The notes under the pieces are model-generated. The model was not told where the DNA came from and searched no databases. It saw nothing but the letters and a program-made list of their open reading frames with translations. Shown piece by piece: positions 1 to 5,700 of a stretch of DNA of 8,011 bases. The stretch comes from Clostridia bacterium. Lineage in GTDB: Bacteria > Bacillota > Clostridia > Christensenellales > UBA1242. Numbering within the stretch: position 1 is the stretch's first letter; each line of letters opens with the position of its first letter. The position numbers and the translations under genes were made by a program. The stretch is taken from positions 1-8,011 of the forward strand of contig JALOBO010000063.1 in assembly GCA_023228225.1 (NCBI GenBank), in the 5' to 3' direction.

Positions 1-21
1 CCGGTACGCCTGTTTTTTGAA

Positions 22-267
22 TTAGTTATTGACGATTTTGTTTTTAAGTACATTTTCCCATCCGTATTTTTTATCAAATTTTTCAATAGATTTATTAATG
101 GCATCCGTAAGACTTTTACATACTATCCCATATCTATCTTCATAAAACCATACATAAAACATTTCTTTATCCATCTTAATTCTGGTAAAATTGTTCTGTT
201 TATTATAATAAGTATATATGACATTATCATCATAAATGCTTGTTCCCGTATGTAGTTTCCTGTACAT
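22..267 (-). CDS. Small hypothetical phage protein, 81 aa
   Basis: I do not recognise this protein. It is basic and aromatic-rich, with many Tyr and Phe residues, and has a probable helical C-terminal half (about residues 50-75, pattern LTDAINKSIEKFDKKYGW). There are no Cys pairs, signal peptide or membrane segment. I start it at the ATG at 267 because GAGAGG lies 4 nt upstream. A longer reading from a TTG at 285 would add six residues but has no better ribosome site. It begins inside the 3' end of the DnaB helicase gene (38 nt overlap), so it is the last gene of the visible operon and is probably translationally coupled to the helicase. It ends with TAA. That it is a real gene is inferred from the RBS, the tight packing and the absence of any competing ORF in 1-229. 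Function unknown. Confidence 0.7.
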   Translation of the reverse strand: MYRKLHTGTSIYDDNVIYTYYNKQNNFTRIKMDKEMFYVWFYEDRYGIVCKSLTDAINKSIEKFDKKYGWENVLKNKIVNN

Positions 268-1540
268 TTTTCCTCTCGTCTGCAAATTTGGTTATATATG
301 GATAGAAATCAAGATTTACAATACCACATCGTCCGTCCCTGTTTTTTTCAGTTATGAATTTAGCAGAAACCCGTTCAACACCTTCCATTTCCCTATCCCT
401 GTGAATAAATGAAACAATGTCTGCATCCTGTTCTATATCACCTGATTCTTTAAGCGAATTAAGCGAAGGTTCCTTTCCCTCTGTATCCCTTGTAAGCTGG
501 CATAATAATATTATAGTTATTCCCAGCTGATTTTTCAAGTCTGCAAGACGTTTTGTAATTTCACCAACCTGTTCATTTCTTTTTGTTTTTGAAGAGCATG
601 AAATAAACCCTAAATGATCTATAAAAAACACTTTCGTTCCCCGTTTCGCAAGTGAACGTATTTTACTGCATATACTGTCTACATCTCTTCCAACCTGTCT
701 TTTTGATGTATCAACCATTACCATAGGAAGCGTAAACATGTTTGTTATAAAAACCTGCATTTGTGAAAGCTGCTGTTTTGTTATCATTCCATGCTTCATC
801 ATCGACAATCTTATTCCCGTATTTGCAGATACTATGCGTGACATTATAGCTGTTGATTTCATTTCCAGAGAAAAAAATGCAGACGGTACATTTTTACTGC
901 ATAAATTATAGAATAACTGTTCAGCCATAGAAGTTTTCCCCATAGACGGTCGTGCTCCTATTACCCATAGTATGTCTTTTGGTATTCCGTCCAGAAGTGT
1001 ATTTATGCCCTCAAATCCAGAATCATATCCTATAAGAGAATCATTGAGTCTGTTTTTTATATTATCATCTATATATTTTACATACCATGTACACAACGAA
1101 TGCGCAGTATCTTCCTCAACCGTTGACACATCATTTATAAGTGTCATTATTGCATTGTCTGCTTCAGCAAGTACTTCATCTATTGTTTTATTATCTTTGT
1201 TTTCATTAATACCAGTTATGTCATCAAGATATTTTCTTTCTTTATAAAGATTTTTTATTTCTTTAACATAAAACTTATAATTTGATGAAGATGATACACA
1301 GCTTGTAAGCTCTGCAATTGACTGTGCCAGAGACGGAAGAGAATCGCAAAGCATTACAATATCACAGCACTTATTTGCATCATATAATTCTATAATTTTA
1401 TTATATATTGTTTTATGATTACTGAAATAAAAATATTCTTCCCGTATAGAAGATTCTATATCATCTATAATATCATTATCAAGAAGCGCACTTCCAAGCA
1501 AACATTTTTCAAATTCATTAGAGTAAAGTTGTTTTGCCAT
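230..1540 (-). CDS. dnaB: DnaB-type replicative DNA helicase, 436 aa
   Basis: This is a hexameric 5'-3' helicase that unwinds DNA at the phage replication fork in the cytoplasm. The N-terminal DnaB domain covers about residues 5-105. The RecA-like domain starts near 170 with the GYDSGFEGIN segment. Visible motifs are Walker A GARPSMGKT (195-203, K202 and T203), FSLEM (223-227), Walker B as FFIDHLGFI (D308), the H3 region with Q348, LKESGDIEQDAD (363-374) and a C-terminal EKNRDGRCG (398-406) that carries the arginine-finger-type segment. Length is close to the usual 440-470 residues. The Walker B neighbourhood reads IDHLGF where cellular DnaB usually has IDYLQL. The start lies 8 nt after the thyX stop with only a weak AGAG upstream, which suggests coupling to thyX. 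The gene ends in TGA and its tail overlaps the next small gene. Its loader is probably the DnaC-like ATPase about 5 kb upstream. Identification is secure. Confidence 0.96.
   Translation of the reverse strand: MAKQLYSNEFEKCLLGSALLDNDIIDDIESSIREEYFYFSNHKTIYNKIIELYDANKCCDIVMLCDSLPSLAQSIAELTSCVSSSSNYKFYVKEIKNLYKERKYLDDITGINENKDNKTIDEVLAEADNAIMTLINDVSTVEEDTAHSLCTWYVKYIDDNIKNRLNDSLIGYDSGFEGINTLLDGIPKDILWVIGARPSMGKTSMAEQLFYNLCSKNVPSAFFSLEMKSTAIMSRIVSANTGIRLSMMKHGMITKQQLSQMQVFITNMFTLPMVMVDTSKRQVGRDVDSICSKIRSLAKRGTKVFFIDHLGFISCSSKTKRNEQVGEITKRLADLKNQLGITIILLCQLTRDTEGKEPSLNSLKESGDIEQDADIVSFIHRDREMEGVERVSAKFITEKNRDGRCGIVNLDFYPYITKFADERKNVQETTYGNKHL
272..277 (-). promoter_or_regulatory. Shine-Dalgarno GAGAGG for the last small gene
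   Basis: GAGAGG lies 4 nt before the ATG at 267, inside the helicase coding region. It supports the ATG at 267 over the TTG at 285, though the spacing is on the short side. Confidence 0.6.
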
Positions 1541-1548
1541 ATGATGCT

Positions 1549-2214
1549 CTATTTTTTCTCAAATAAAACAGGACAATAATCAGACAGTCTATTTCTTATA
1601 AGAGATGCAAGATACTGCATATCAGGATGTGCCGCTTTATCTTCTCTAAGTGAAAGAATATGAAGCCATTCCCGTGCGTTTGCAGTAACAATTATCTCTG
1701 TAGCTAAATCATTTGGAAGAACACCTCTGGCTTCCTGTTTTTTTGCTCCAGATTCAAGCATCTTATTATATCCGTCTTCTATCCAAGAAAGAACTGAAAA
1801 ATATCTTTCAATTCTTTTGTACATTTCTAAATCTTTTGGTGGTAACAATTTTCCTGTCATATACCTTTCATATAATGAATTTACATCATATTCTTGTAAC
1901 CATGACGGAATAATTATGTGCATATCTTTGCTGTCACAATATCTTGTAGATTGCTGTGCATAACTAGCCATGCGGTGTCTTACCAGTTCATGTGTTACTC
2001 CTCTGGATGTTATTAATCTCATGGTTACAACAAGATGTTCTATCATTGCCATATGACCGTTTTTAACAAGCATATTTACCATTTTTTCAGCAGAACCTTC
2101 TGTTATTCTGTCCTGTGACTGATAACATGTTCTTGCACATAATTCTATAAGTTCAAGAGGTTTATCTCCTCCGTTAGTTGCAATAATTTCTGCTGATTGT
2201 TCAATGAATTTCAT
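1549..2214 (-). CDS. thyX: Flavin-dependent thymidylate synthase ThyX, 221 aa
   Basis: ThyX converts dUMP to dTMP using methylenetetrahydrofolate, FAD and NADPH. It gives dTTP for phage DNA synthesis without needing ThyA and dihydrofolate reductase. The signature RHRx7S is intact: RHRMASYAQQS at residues 79-89, followed by TRY. Other family landmarks are HMAMIEH (54-60), ARGVLPNDLATE (162-173), and TANAREWLHILSLR (177-190) with a conserved Asn-Ala-Arg. The stretch that usually reads AQxEIR after this motif is here AAHPDMQ (194-200), a modest divergence. Length is typical for the family. The ATG has a strong AGGAG 6 nt upstream, and the stop is TAG, 8 nt before the helicase start. It probably works in sequence with the dCMP deaminase encoded at 7384-6911, which supplies dUMP. 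Identification is secure. Confidence 0.96.
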   Translation of the reverse strand: MKFIEQSAEIIATNGGDKPLELIELCARTCYQSQDRITEGSAEKMVNMLVKNGHMAMIEHLVVTMRLITSRGVTHELVRHRMASYAQQSTRYCDSKDMHIIIPSWLQEYDVNSLYERYMTGKLLPPKDLEMYKRIERYFSVLSWIEDGYNKMLESGAKKQEARGVLPNDLATEIIVTANAREWLHILSLREDKAAHPDMQYLASLIRNRLSDYCPVLFEKK

Positions 2215-2228
2215 TTTTATCTCCTGTA

Positions 2229-2849
2229 TTAATAAAATAATTGTGCTATTCCTTTTGTTATAAGTTCTTTGTCGTACCTGAATTTAAAATCTTCTTTATC
2301 AGCCGATATATATTCAAGATATTCAATACTGTCATATATGAATTTCAATTTATACTTAACACATGAATATTCTCTTCCATATAAACGGAAAAATTCTTCG
2401 TATTTATAAAAACTTTTATACGAAAATAAACAGTTCAAAAAATTCATCATTTTAAGCATATATTCCGGTGTGTATTTATTGTTTATATATTTATAATTTT
2501 CAACTGCCAGATATGATTTATATTCAGATATGTATTTAAATGCTGTTGTTTTTGATATATCGTCTAAAGAATATGTTCTCTTATTTACAAATGACATAAA
2601 TGCAACTGTATCATAACACACAAATAATATATTAGAATGATATATTATTTTATCTTCTACATTATATAATATAGCAAGTTCGTGAAGATATTTATCTTTT
2701 TTTGATTTACAGTTTTTCTTCTCTTTGATCTTATCAACAAATGCGTTTGTATCTGTAAGGATATGATGCAATGAGCTTTTTTTATAATCTACCACCAGCG
2801 TATCCCACGTTCCTGTTTGTCCATTTTTGTACATTTCTGTTATTTTCAT
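2229..2849 (-). CDS. Hypothetical phage protein, 206 aa
   Basis: I do not recognise this protein. It is Tyr- and Lys-rich, mostly polar and probably alpha-helical, with repeated Tyr/Phe-rich segments such as LFSYKSFYKYEEFFRLYG (about residues 142-159). There is no signal peptide, no Cys-pair zinc motif and no nucleotide-binding loop. The ATG sits in an ATGA overlap with the stop of the preceding 214-residue gene, so the two are almost certainly translationally coupled. AGAGG lies about 10 nt upstream, slightly far. It stops with TAA 14 nt before thyX, and that gap carries only the thyX ribosome site. Its position between an unknown gene and thyX-dnaB suggests an early role, but the sequence gives no specific function. 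Confidence 0.8.
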   Translation of the reverse strand: MKITEMYKNGQTGTWDTLVVDYKKSSLHHILTDTNAFVDKIKEKKNCKSKKDKYLHELAILYNVEDKIIYHSNILFVCYDTVAFMSFVNKRTYSLDDISKTTAFKYISEYKSYLAVENYKYINNKYTPEYMLKMMNFLNCLFSYKSFYKYEEFFRLYGREYSCVKYKLKFIYDSIEYLEYISADKEDFKFRYDKELITKGIAQLFY

Positions 2850-3490
2850 TTTTCTACATCCTCTACGCTTTTAATATTGTCTATAAAATAGATATTCCCA
2901 AATATATCAATAGTAGACCGTGCATAAAAACTCTTTGTTGTATCAATGTCCAAACTGAAATCATTAAGTTTAACAATGATTCCGTCTCCTTTCCCAGACT
3001 GTGCAACTGCTATAATAATTCCTTTATCTTTTCGTATATCCTCAATTTTAAATAACTGTTGCATATGTGTAGCATCTTTTAGGCTTTCAATTTTTTCTTT
3101 ATATAGAATGTCCATTCTTTTTTCTGCATCTTTAATCATTATTTCTATATCTTCATTATATTTTATTTTAACTGATACTCTTTTAATTATATTGTTAAAA
3201 ACTTCTACATATTCATCATAACCCATTATAATACGTTCTTTGTTATATTCCATGAAAGTCCATTCTGGGGGCCTATATCCTTCAAAATATTTATTACTGA
3301 AATCATTACATGCAATAACAAAATTCGGTATTTCTTCATTATCTTCTATGAATTCTTCCGGTATTTCGTTTATCTCTTCATCAAATATTTTATGTATTTT
3401 TATATACTGTTCTGCCTTTTCTTTTAACGAAAAAACACCTTTAACTTTATAATCAGAACAATCTCCTGATGTAACTACATACTTAATCAT
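2846..3490 (-). CDS. Hypothetical phage protein with a YVVTSGDxSDY N-terminal segment, 214 aa
   Basis: Residues 1-30 read as a short conserved-looking unit: YVVTSGDCSDYKVKGVF, then a helix with EKAEQYI. This resembles the small N-terminal domain of unknown function (DUF7336-like) found in many phage proteins, by memory of its pattern only. Residues 34-56 are very acidic. The middle (about 95-150) is a charged helix-rich region with a possible coiled coil (EIMIKDAEKRMDILYKEKIESL). The C-terminal part (155-210) looks beta-rich. There is no signal peptide or catalytic motif. The ATG at 3490 has AGGAG 7 nt upstream. The TGA stop overlaps the start of the next gene as ATGA. The gene lies 21 nt after the lytic transglycosylase gene. 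Function unknown. Confidence 0.82.
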   Translation of the reverse strand: MIKYVVTSGDCSDYKVKGVFSLKEKAEQYIKIHKIFDEEINEIPEEFIEDNEEIPNFVIACNDFSNKYFEGYRPPEWTFMEYNKERIIMGYDEYVEVFNNIIKRVSVKIKYNEDIEIMIKDAEKRMDILYKEKIESLKDATHMQQLFKIEDIRKDKGIIIAVAQSGKGDGIIVKLNDFSLDIDTTKSFYARSTIDIFGNIYFIDNIKSVEDVEK

Positions 3491-3511
3491 ATTATATCTC
3501 CTTTATTGTTT

Positions 3512-3979
3512 TCACGGATTCACCGCATTTATTATCCTAAGTGCATATAACTTAGTATCTTCTGATGCTGTTTTTATATCACCATGATTATAAAACAGCA
3601 ATGCTTCATACCAGCTTCCGTATTGCCTGTGCAGTGCAGACAAATAACCAAGTGCTGCTGTTGCGTTATGAACAGGATTATATATATCAAACTTTTCGTC
3701 TCCCGTCCAAAACTTAGAAACAATATATTCTAAGTTGTCAGGTCTGGTATATATTTGAAATAATCCTTTTGAATTATAACCTTCTTTTGTATATTCACTT
3801 TTTGCATGGTCATCATATCTTGATTCTTCATACATAAGTCTGTCTGTTATAGATTTTGGTACACCTTTTGACAATCCTATTTCATATATAATATGCTTTG
3901 TCCTGTTATCTATAACTTTAGTATAAGCATTTACACAGAACAAAGATATTACAATTATAAAAATACATACTTTTTTCAA
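3512..3979 (-). CDS. Exported lytic transglycosylase-like (SLT domain) protein, 155 aa
   Basis: This is a predicted murein-cleaving enzyme of the soluble lytic transglycosylase fold, which cuts the MurNAc-GlcNAc bond with a single catalytic Glu. Residues 1-18 form a signal peptide (KK, hydrophobic core IFIIVISLF, likely cleavage after VNA). Domain landmarks are the ES motif at E52-S53 within MYEESRYD, GLFQI at 72-76 (family GLMQI), NPVHNATAALGYL at 101-113 and the YNHG tetrad at 130-133 (family YNAG). A late helix, YALRIINAV (145-153), follows. The start codon is TTG: a TAA lies in frame two codons upstream, the next Met is residue 49 (which would remove the signal peptide), and AGGA precedes the TTG by 7 nt. 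The product is a minimal catalytic domain, exported by the host Sec system. Possible roles are lysis, peptidoglycan opening, or blocking of superinfecting phages. No holin is visible beside it. Confidence 0.88.
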   Translation of the reverse strand: MKKVCIFIIVISLFCVNAYTKVIDNRTKHIIYEIGLSKGVPKSITDRLMYEESRYDDHAKSEYTKEGYNSKGLFQIYTRPDNLEYIVSKFWTGDEKFDIYNPVHNATAALGYLSALHRQYGSWYEALLFYNHGDIKTASEDTKLYALRIINAVNP

Positions 3980-3988
3980 TTTTTAATC

Positions 3989-4327
3989 CTAATTTGTTTG
4001 AGATACTTTACAAAGGCTGAATATAAATGTCTGGCCTGTATATATATTACCGCATATCAATGTTTGCGCATCATGTGATATAGATATAACATCTCCGCCC
4101 CTTTTATACAGATAATCATTAGTGTTGTCTGTACCCTGAAAATAAAAATCAGCAGGTACTCCGCAATTTACAGAAACATTAATTACAGCAGAACCGTCTT
4201 CACTTGCAACTCCTATAGTATTTCCATTCCCATCAATATATACAGCTATATATGTATGTGCATAAACAGCAGATACCACTAATGACAGCATTATTGCAAT
4301 GCCCAGAATCTTAATTTTCTTATTCAT
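3989..4327 (-). CDS. Small secreted Cys-containing protein, 112 aa
   Basis: I do not recognise a family. The N-terminus is a classic signal peptide: MNKKIK, a hydrophobic core of residues 8-19, and a likely cleavage after VYA (residue 23). The mature part is about 89 residues, looks beta-rich, and has three Cys (55, 92 and 106), so one disulfide is possible after export. A longer reading from 4378 would add 17 residues ahead of the signal peptide. I reject it because AAGGAG lies 6 nt before the ATG at 4327 and the signal peptide begins exactly there. The start overlaps the end of the preceding Cys-rich gene by 8 nt. The stop is TAG, 9 nt before the exported lytic transglycosylase gene, so the two exported proteins are adjacent and probably co-translated. 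A joint role at the cell envelope is inference from this pairing. Confidence 0.82.
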   Translation of the reverse strand: MNKKIKILGIAIMLSLVVSAVYAHTYIAVYIDGNGNTIGVASEDGSAVINVSVNCGVPADFYFQGTDNTNDYLYKRGGDVISISHDAQTLICGNIYTGQTFIFSLCKVSQTN

Positions 4328-4700
4328 TTTTATCTCCTTCGGGATAGCAGGGTATCGTCCAATCGTGTTTACCCACATCTGACACTCTGTCTGTTATAGA
4401 CATATAACTTCTACATTCATTATTCCAAGATTCTTCTAATTTATTAATTTTTACCGAATGATATATAAATACTTCTCCGTACATATCCTTTGCTACAGGC
4501 ATTCCTGTTATATTTGCCCATTCCTGCATAGTCATCTTTTTAACTGGTTTTACATATTCTTTCGTTGCATAATCAAAAAATATGTTTACACAATCATCAG
4601 CAGATGAACATGTTTTACAGAATTCTTTTGCCGGGCATAAAGAACAGTTCATACCATAGTGGAAATTACTTCTAAAACCTTTTGTTTCCCAATTCTTCAT
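4320..4700 (-). CDS. Cys-rich small phage protein, possible metal-binding N-terminus, 126 aa
   Basis: The N-terminal 40 residues carry C19, C22, C28, C31 and C37 (pattern CxxC-x5-CxxC-x5-C), consistent with a small zinc- or other metal-binding module. Two more Cys occur at 96 and 118. A second segment follows, MTMQEWANITGMPVAKDMYGE (about 56-76), which resembles short conserved stretches in small phage proteins but which I cannot assign. There is no signal peptide, so it should be cytoplasmic. The ATG at 4700 has AAAGGAG at good spacing. The TAA stop lies inside the start of the secreted-protein gene (8 nt overlap), suggesting coupling. Function is unknown; metal binding is inferred from Cys spacing only. 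Confidence 0.8.
   Translation of the reverse strand: MKNWETKGFRSNFHYGMNCSLCPAKEFCKTCSSADDCVNIFFDYATKEYVKPVKKMTMQEWANITGMPVAKDMYGEVFIYHSVKINKLEESWNNECRSYMSITDRVSDVGKHDWTIPCYPEGDKNE
4334..4339 (-). promoter_or_regulatory. Shine-Dalgarno AAGGAG that sets the start of the secreted protein
   Basis: AAGGAG lies 6 nt before the ATG at 4327. It decides against a 17-residue longer form starting at 4378, which would put residues in front of a complete signal peptide. Confidence 0.8.
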
Positions 4701-4721
4701 ATTTATACTCCTTTATATAGT

Positions 4722-4973
4722 TCATTGGAATAATGTACTTATTCCAACTGTTACCGGATGTGGTATCAATGGTTCTCCGGGTATATGTACATGTTTAGCC
4801 TTCCTTTTTTTAACCTCTGTTTTAAGCATATATTTTGTTACCGGCTTTCCATGATACAATTCCTCTTCTATAATCTTATTTACTTTTTCTATAGATACAT
4901 CTAGATATTCAGCAAGCTCTTTATAGCTGTTATATTTTATGCCATCATAATATACTTGTTCATTTATTTCCAT
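4722..4973 (-). CDS. Small HTH-like protein, 83 aa
   Basis: Residues about 13-37 (KYNSYKELAEYLDVSIEKV plus following residues) have the helix-turn-helix rhythm seen in short phage DNA-binding modules of the NUMOD1 or MerR-like type: an SxKELAeyL helix, a turn at D25-V26-S27, then a second helix. The middle is very basic (KTEVKKRKAKH, about 51-61). The C-terminus is Pro-rich (HIPGEPLIPHPV) and probably extended. The ATG at 4973 is the only Met before residue 49. Its upstream site AGGGG is unusually far (about 11-12 nt), so initiation may be weak. The stop is TGA, 21 nt before the next gene, whose RBS lies in that gap. A DNA-binding role is inference from the helix pattern only. Confidence 0.7.
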   Translation of the reverse strand: MEINEQVYYDGIKYNSYKELAEYLDVSIEKVNKIIEEELYHGKPVTKYMLKTEVKKRKAKHVHIPGEPLIPHPVTVGISTLFQ

Positions 4974-5020
4974 CGTTTATTCAACCCCTATAATACAAAA
5001 ATATTTTTTATTTAACTGAT

Positions 5021-5377
5021 TTATTCAAAATCATATTTATGGATATCTAAAAGCTCATCTACTTTATTATCCCATGCTTTTGCAGGAACAATATTATAAC
5101 AATGTTTACACAAGTATTCAGGTGGATCTCCAAACGACTGCTGCATATCTTCATAAGAACGTTGTTCACCACACAGAGAACATGTAAATGATGCAACTCC
5201 TTTTTCTTTGCATTCAACACAAATATACTGATTATCTTTTGTAGCATTTGATCTAAACACAACACCTAATTTTTTCATTTGTATTTCCTGATCTTTAAGA
5301 GATGAAAAAAGATCGCTTCTGTCCATCATCTGTTTTCCACAATACGGACATTTTTTTGTTTGTAAATCGAACATCAT
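5021..5377 (-). CDS. Zinc-ribbon-like protein with four CxxC pairs, 118 aa
   Basis: Four CxxC knuckles are visible: C10-C13 (CPYC), C53-C56 (CVEC), C66-C69 (CSLC) and C90-C93 (CKHC). They can pair into two zinc ribbons, probably 10/13 with 53/56 and 66/69 with 90/93. A charged helical stretch (about 20-40) separates the first two knuckles. The C-terminal tail, AWDNKVDELLDIHKYDFE, is acidic and helical. There is no enzymatic motif. The ATG at 5377 is preceded by AGAGG with 7 nt spacing and overlaps the stop of the preceding interrupted gene as ATGA. It ends with TAA, 47 nt before the HTH-like gene. Likely roles are nucleic-acid or protein binding in the cytoplasm, known only from the fold type. 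Confidence 0.8.
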   Translation of the reverse strand: MMFDLQTKKCPYCGKQMMDRSDLFSSLKDQEIQMKKLGVVFRSNATKDNQYICVECKEKGVASFTCSLCGEQRSYEDMQQSFGDPPEYLCKHCYNIVPAKAWDNKVDELLDIHKYDFE

Positions 5378-5598
5378 ATTTTAACCTCTTTATCATTATC
5401 ATAAAAAGCAAAGAATCTGTTACCGTCGATGTTTGTATCAACCATAATCATGGTTAGTTTTTCACCTCTATATATCCATTTATTATAAAATCTTTGTTTA
5501 TATATTTGATTTTCATAATAATCACCGTCAGAATCTAGCACTTCCATACTTTCTGCATAACGAACGCAATTATCAACTTTATCAACATGCCAAAACAT
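5374..5598 (-). CDS. C-terminal part of the interrupted gene, 74 aa as an independent ORF
   Basis: This is what a standard gene caller would report. The protein is aromatic and acidic (pattern DSDGDYYENQIY, then FYNKWIYRGEKLTMIMVDT), with a compact mixed alpha/beta look, one Cys and no signal peptide or known motif. Its ATG at 5598 lacks any purine-rich site in the 20 nt upstream, and a 6-bp inverted repeat lies just before it. The frame is open without a stop back to the TGA at 5631-5629, so it is better read as the C-terminal three quarters of the 5700-5374 gene. It ends in TGA within the ATGA start of the four-CxxC gene. Family and function unknown. Confidence 0.6.
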   Translation of the reverse strand: MFWHVDKVDNCVRYAESMEVLDSDGDYYENQIYKQRFYNKWIYRGEKLTMIMVDTNIDGNRFFAFYDNDKEVKI

Positions 5599-5601
5599 AT
5601 T

Positions 5602-5626
5602 GGTTCTATAATCTATTGGAAGAACC
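5602..5626. repeat. 6-bp inverted repeat between the in-frame TGA and the downstream ATG
   Basis: GGTTCT and AGAACC are separated by 13 bases. In the mRNA the hairpin would begin 3 nt after the TGA (5631-5629) and end just before the SD-less ATG at 5598. It could matter for readthrough or reinitiation. It is short with a large loop, and may simply be coding sequence. Confidence 0.3.
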
Positions 5627-5628
5627 GC

Positions 5629-5700
5629 TCAGTCTTCAACAAAACCTACTGCATCATATAATGATTGCAAAGCATCATTATAATTATCTATTACATCCAT
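5629..5700 (-). CDS. 23-residue N-terminal fragment ORF upstream of the in-frame TGA
   Basis: This short ORF has the strong ribosome site of the locus (AAAAGGAG, 6 nt spacing) and overlaps the end of the zinc ribbon gene at 6016-5684. It is helical-looking and ends in TGA. By itself it is unlikely to be a functional peptide. The simplest reading is that it is the N-terminus of the gene that continues at 5628-5374. If the TGA is real, its translation would deliver ribosomes to the ATG at 5598, 30 nt downstream, for reinitiation. Confidence 0.5.
   Translation of the reverse strand: MDVIDNYNDALQSLYDAVGFVED

Larger units (their letters stand above)
5374..5700 (-). pseudogene. Small phage gene interrupted by one in-frame TGA (108 codons if read through)
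   Basis: From the ATG at 5700, which has AGGAG 6 nt upstream, the frame reads MDVIDNYNDALQSLYDAVGF and then VED. It meets TGA at 5631-5629 (codon 24). It then continues in the same frame, AVLPIDYRTN, straight into the 74-residue ORF starting MFWHVDKVDN, and ends at a second TGA at 5374. No frame change is needed. Read with Trp at codon 24 the junction VED-W-AVLPIDYRTNMFW looks like ordinary protein, and TGG to TGA is a single transition. The downstream ATG at 5598 has no Shine-Dalgarno site, unlike its neighbours. The gene overlaps the preceding zinc ribbon gene by 17 nt and the following one by 4 nt, as intact genes in this operon do. It may be a nonsense mutant, a sequence error, or a readthrough or reinitiation gene. 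No known family is assigned. Confidence 0.75.

Noticed and set aside
224..232. Three tandem stops (TGA TGA TAA) at the end of the helicase gene
   Set aside because: These bases also encode Asp-Asp-Asn of the overlapping last gene in another frame, so coding constraint explains them.
972..1247. Plus-strand 91-codon open frame
   Set aside because: It lies wholly antisense to the conserved helicase gene and is a shadow of its codon pattern. The other plus-strand open frames behave the same way.
3868..3892. Plus-strand TTGACA with a downstream TATAAT inside the lytic transglycosylase gene
   Set aside because: The spacer is only 13 nt and the site lies antisense inside a coding region with no plus-strand gene after it.
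4328..4378. 17-residue N-terminal extension of the secreted protein
   Set aside because: It would precede a complete signal peptide and overlap the previous gene by 59 nt. The ATG at 4327 has the ribosome site.
4974..5020. Possible second promoter in the 47-nt gap before the HTH-like gene
   Set aside because: TATTAT-like bases are present but no acceptable -35 at 16-18 nt was found, and the gap is extremely AT-rich.
5059..5265. Minus-strand 68-codon open frame
   Set aside because: It overlaps the four-CxxC gene in another frame, has no ribosome site, and its Cys-rich look comes from the same TGT/TGC codons read out of frame.
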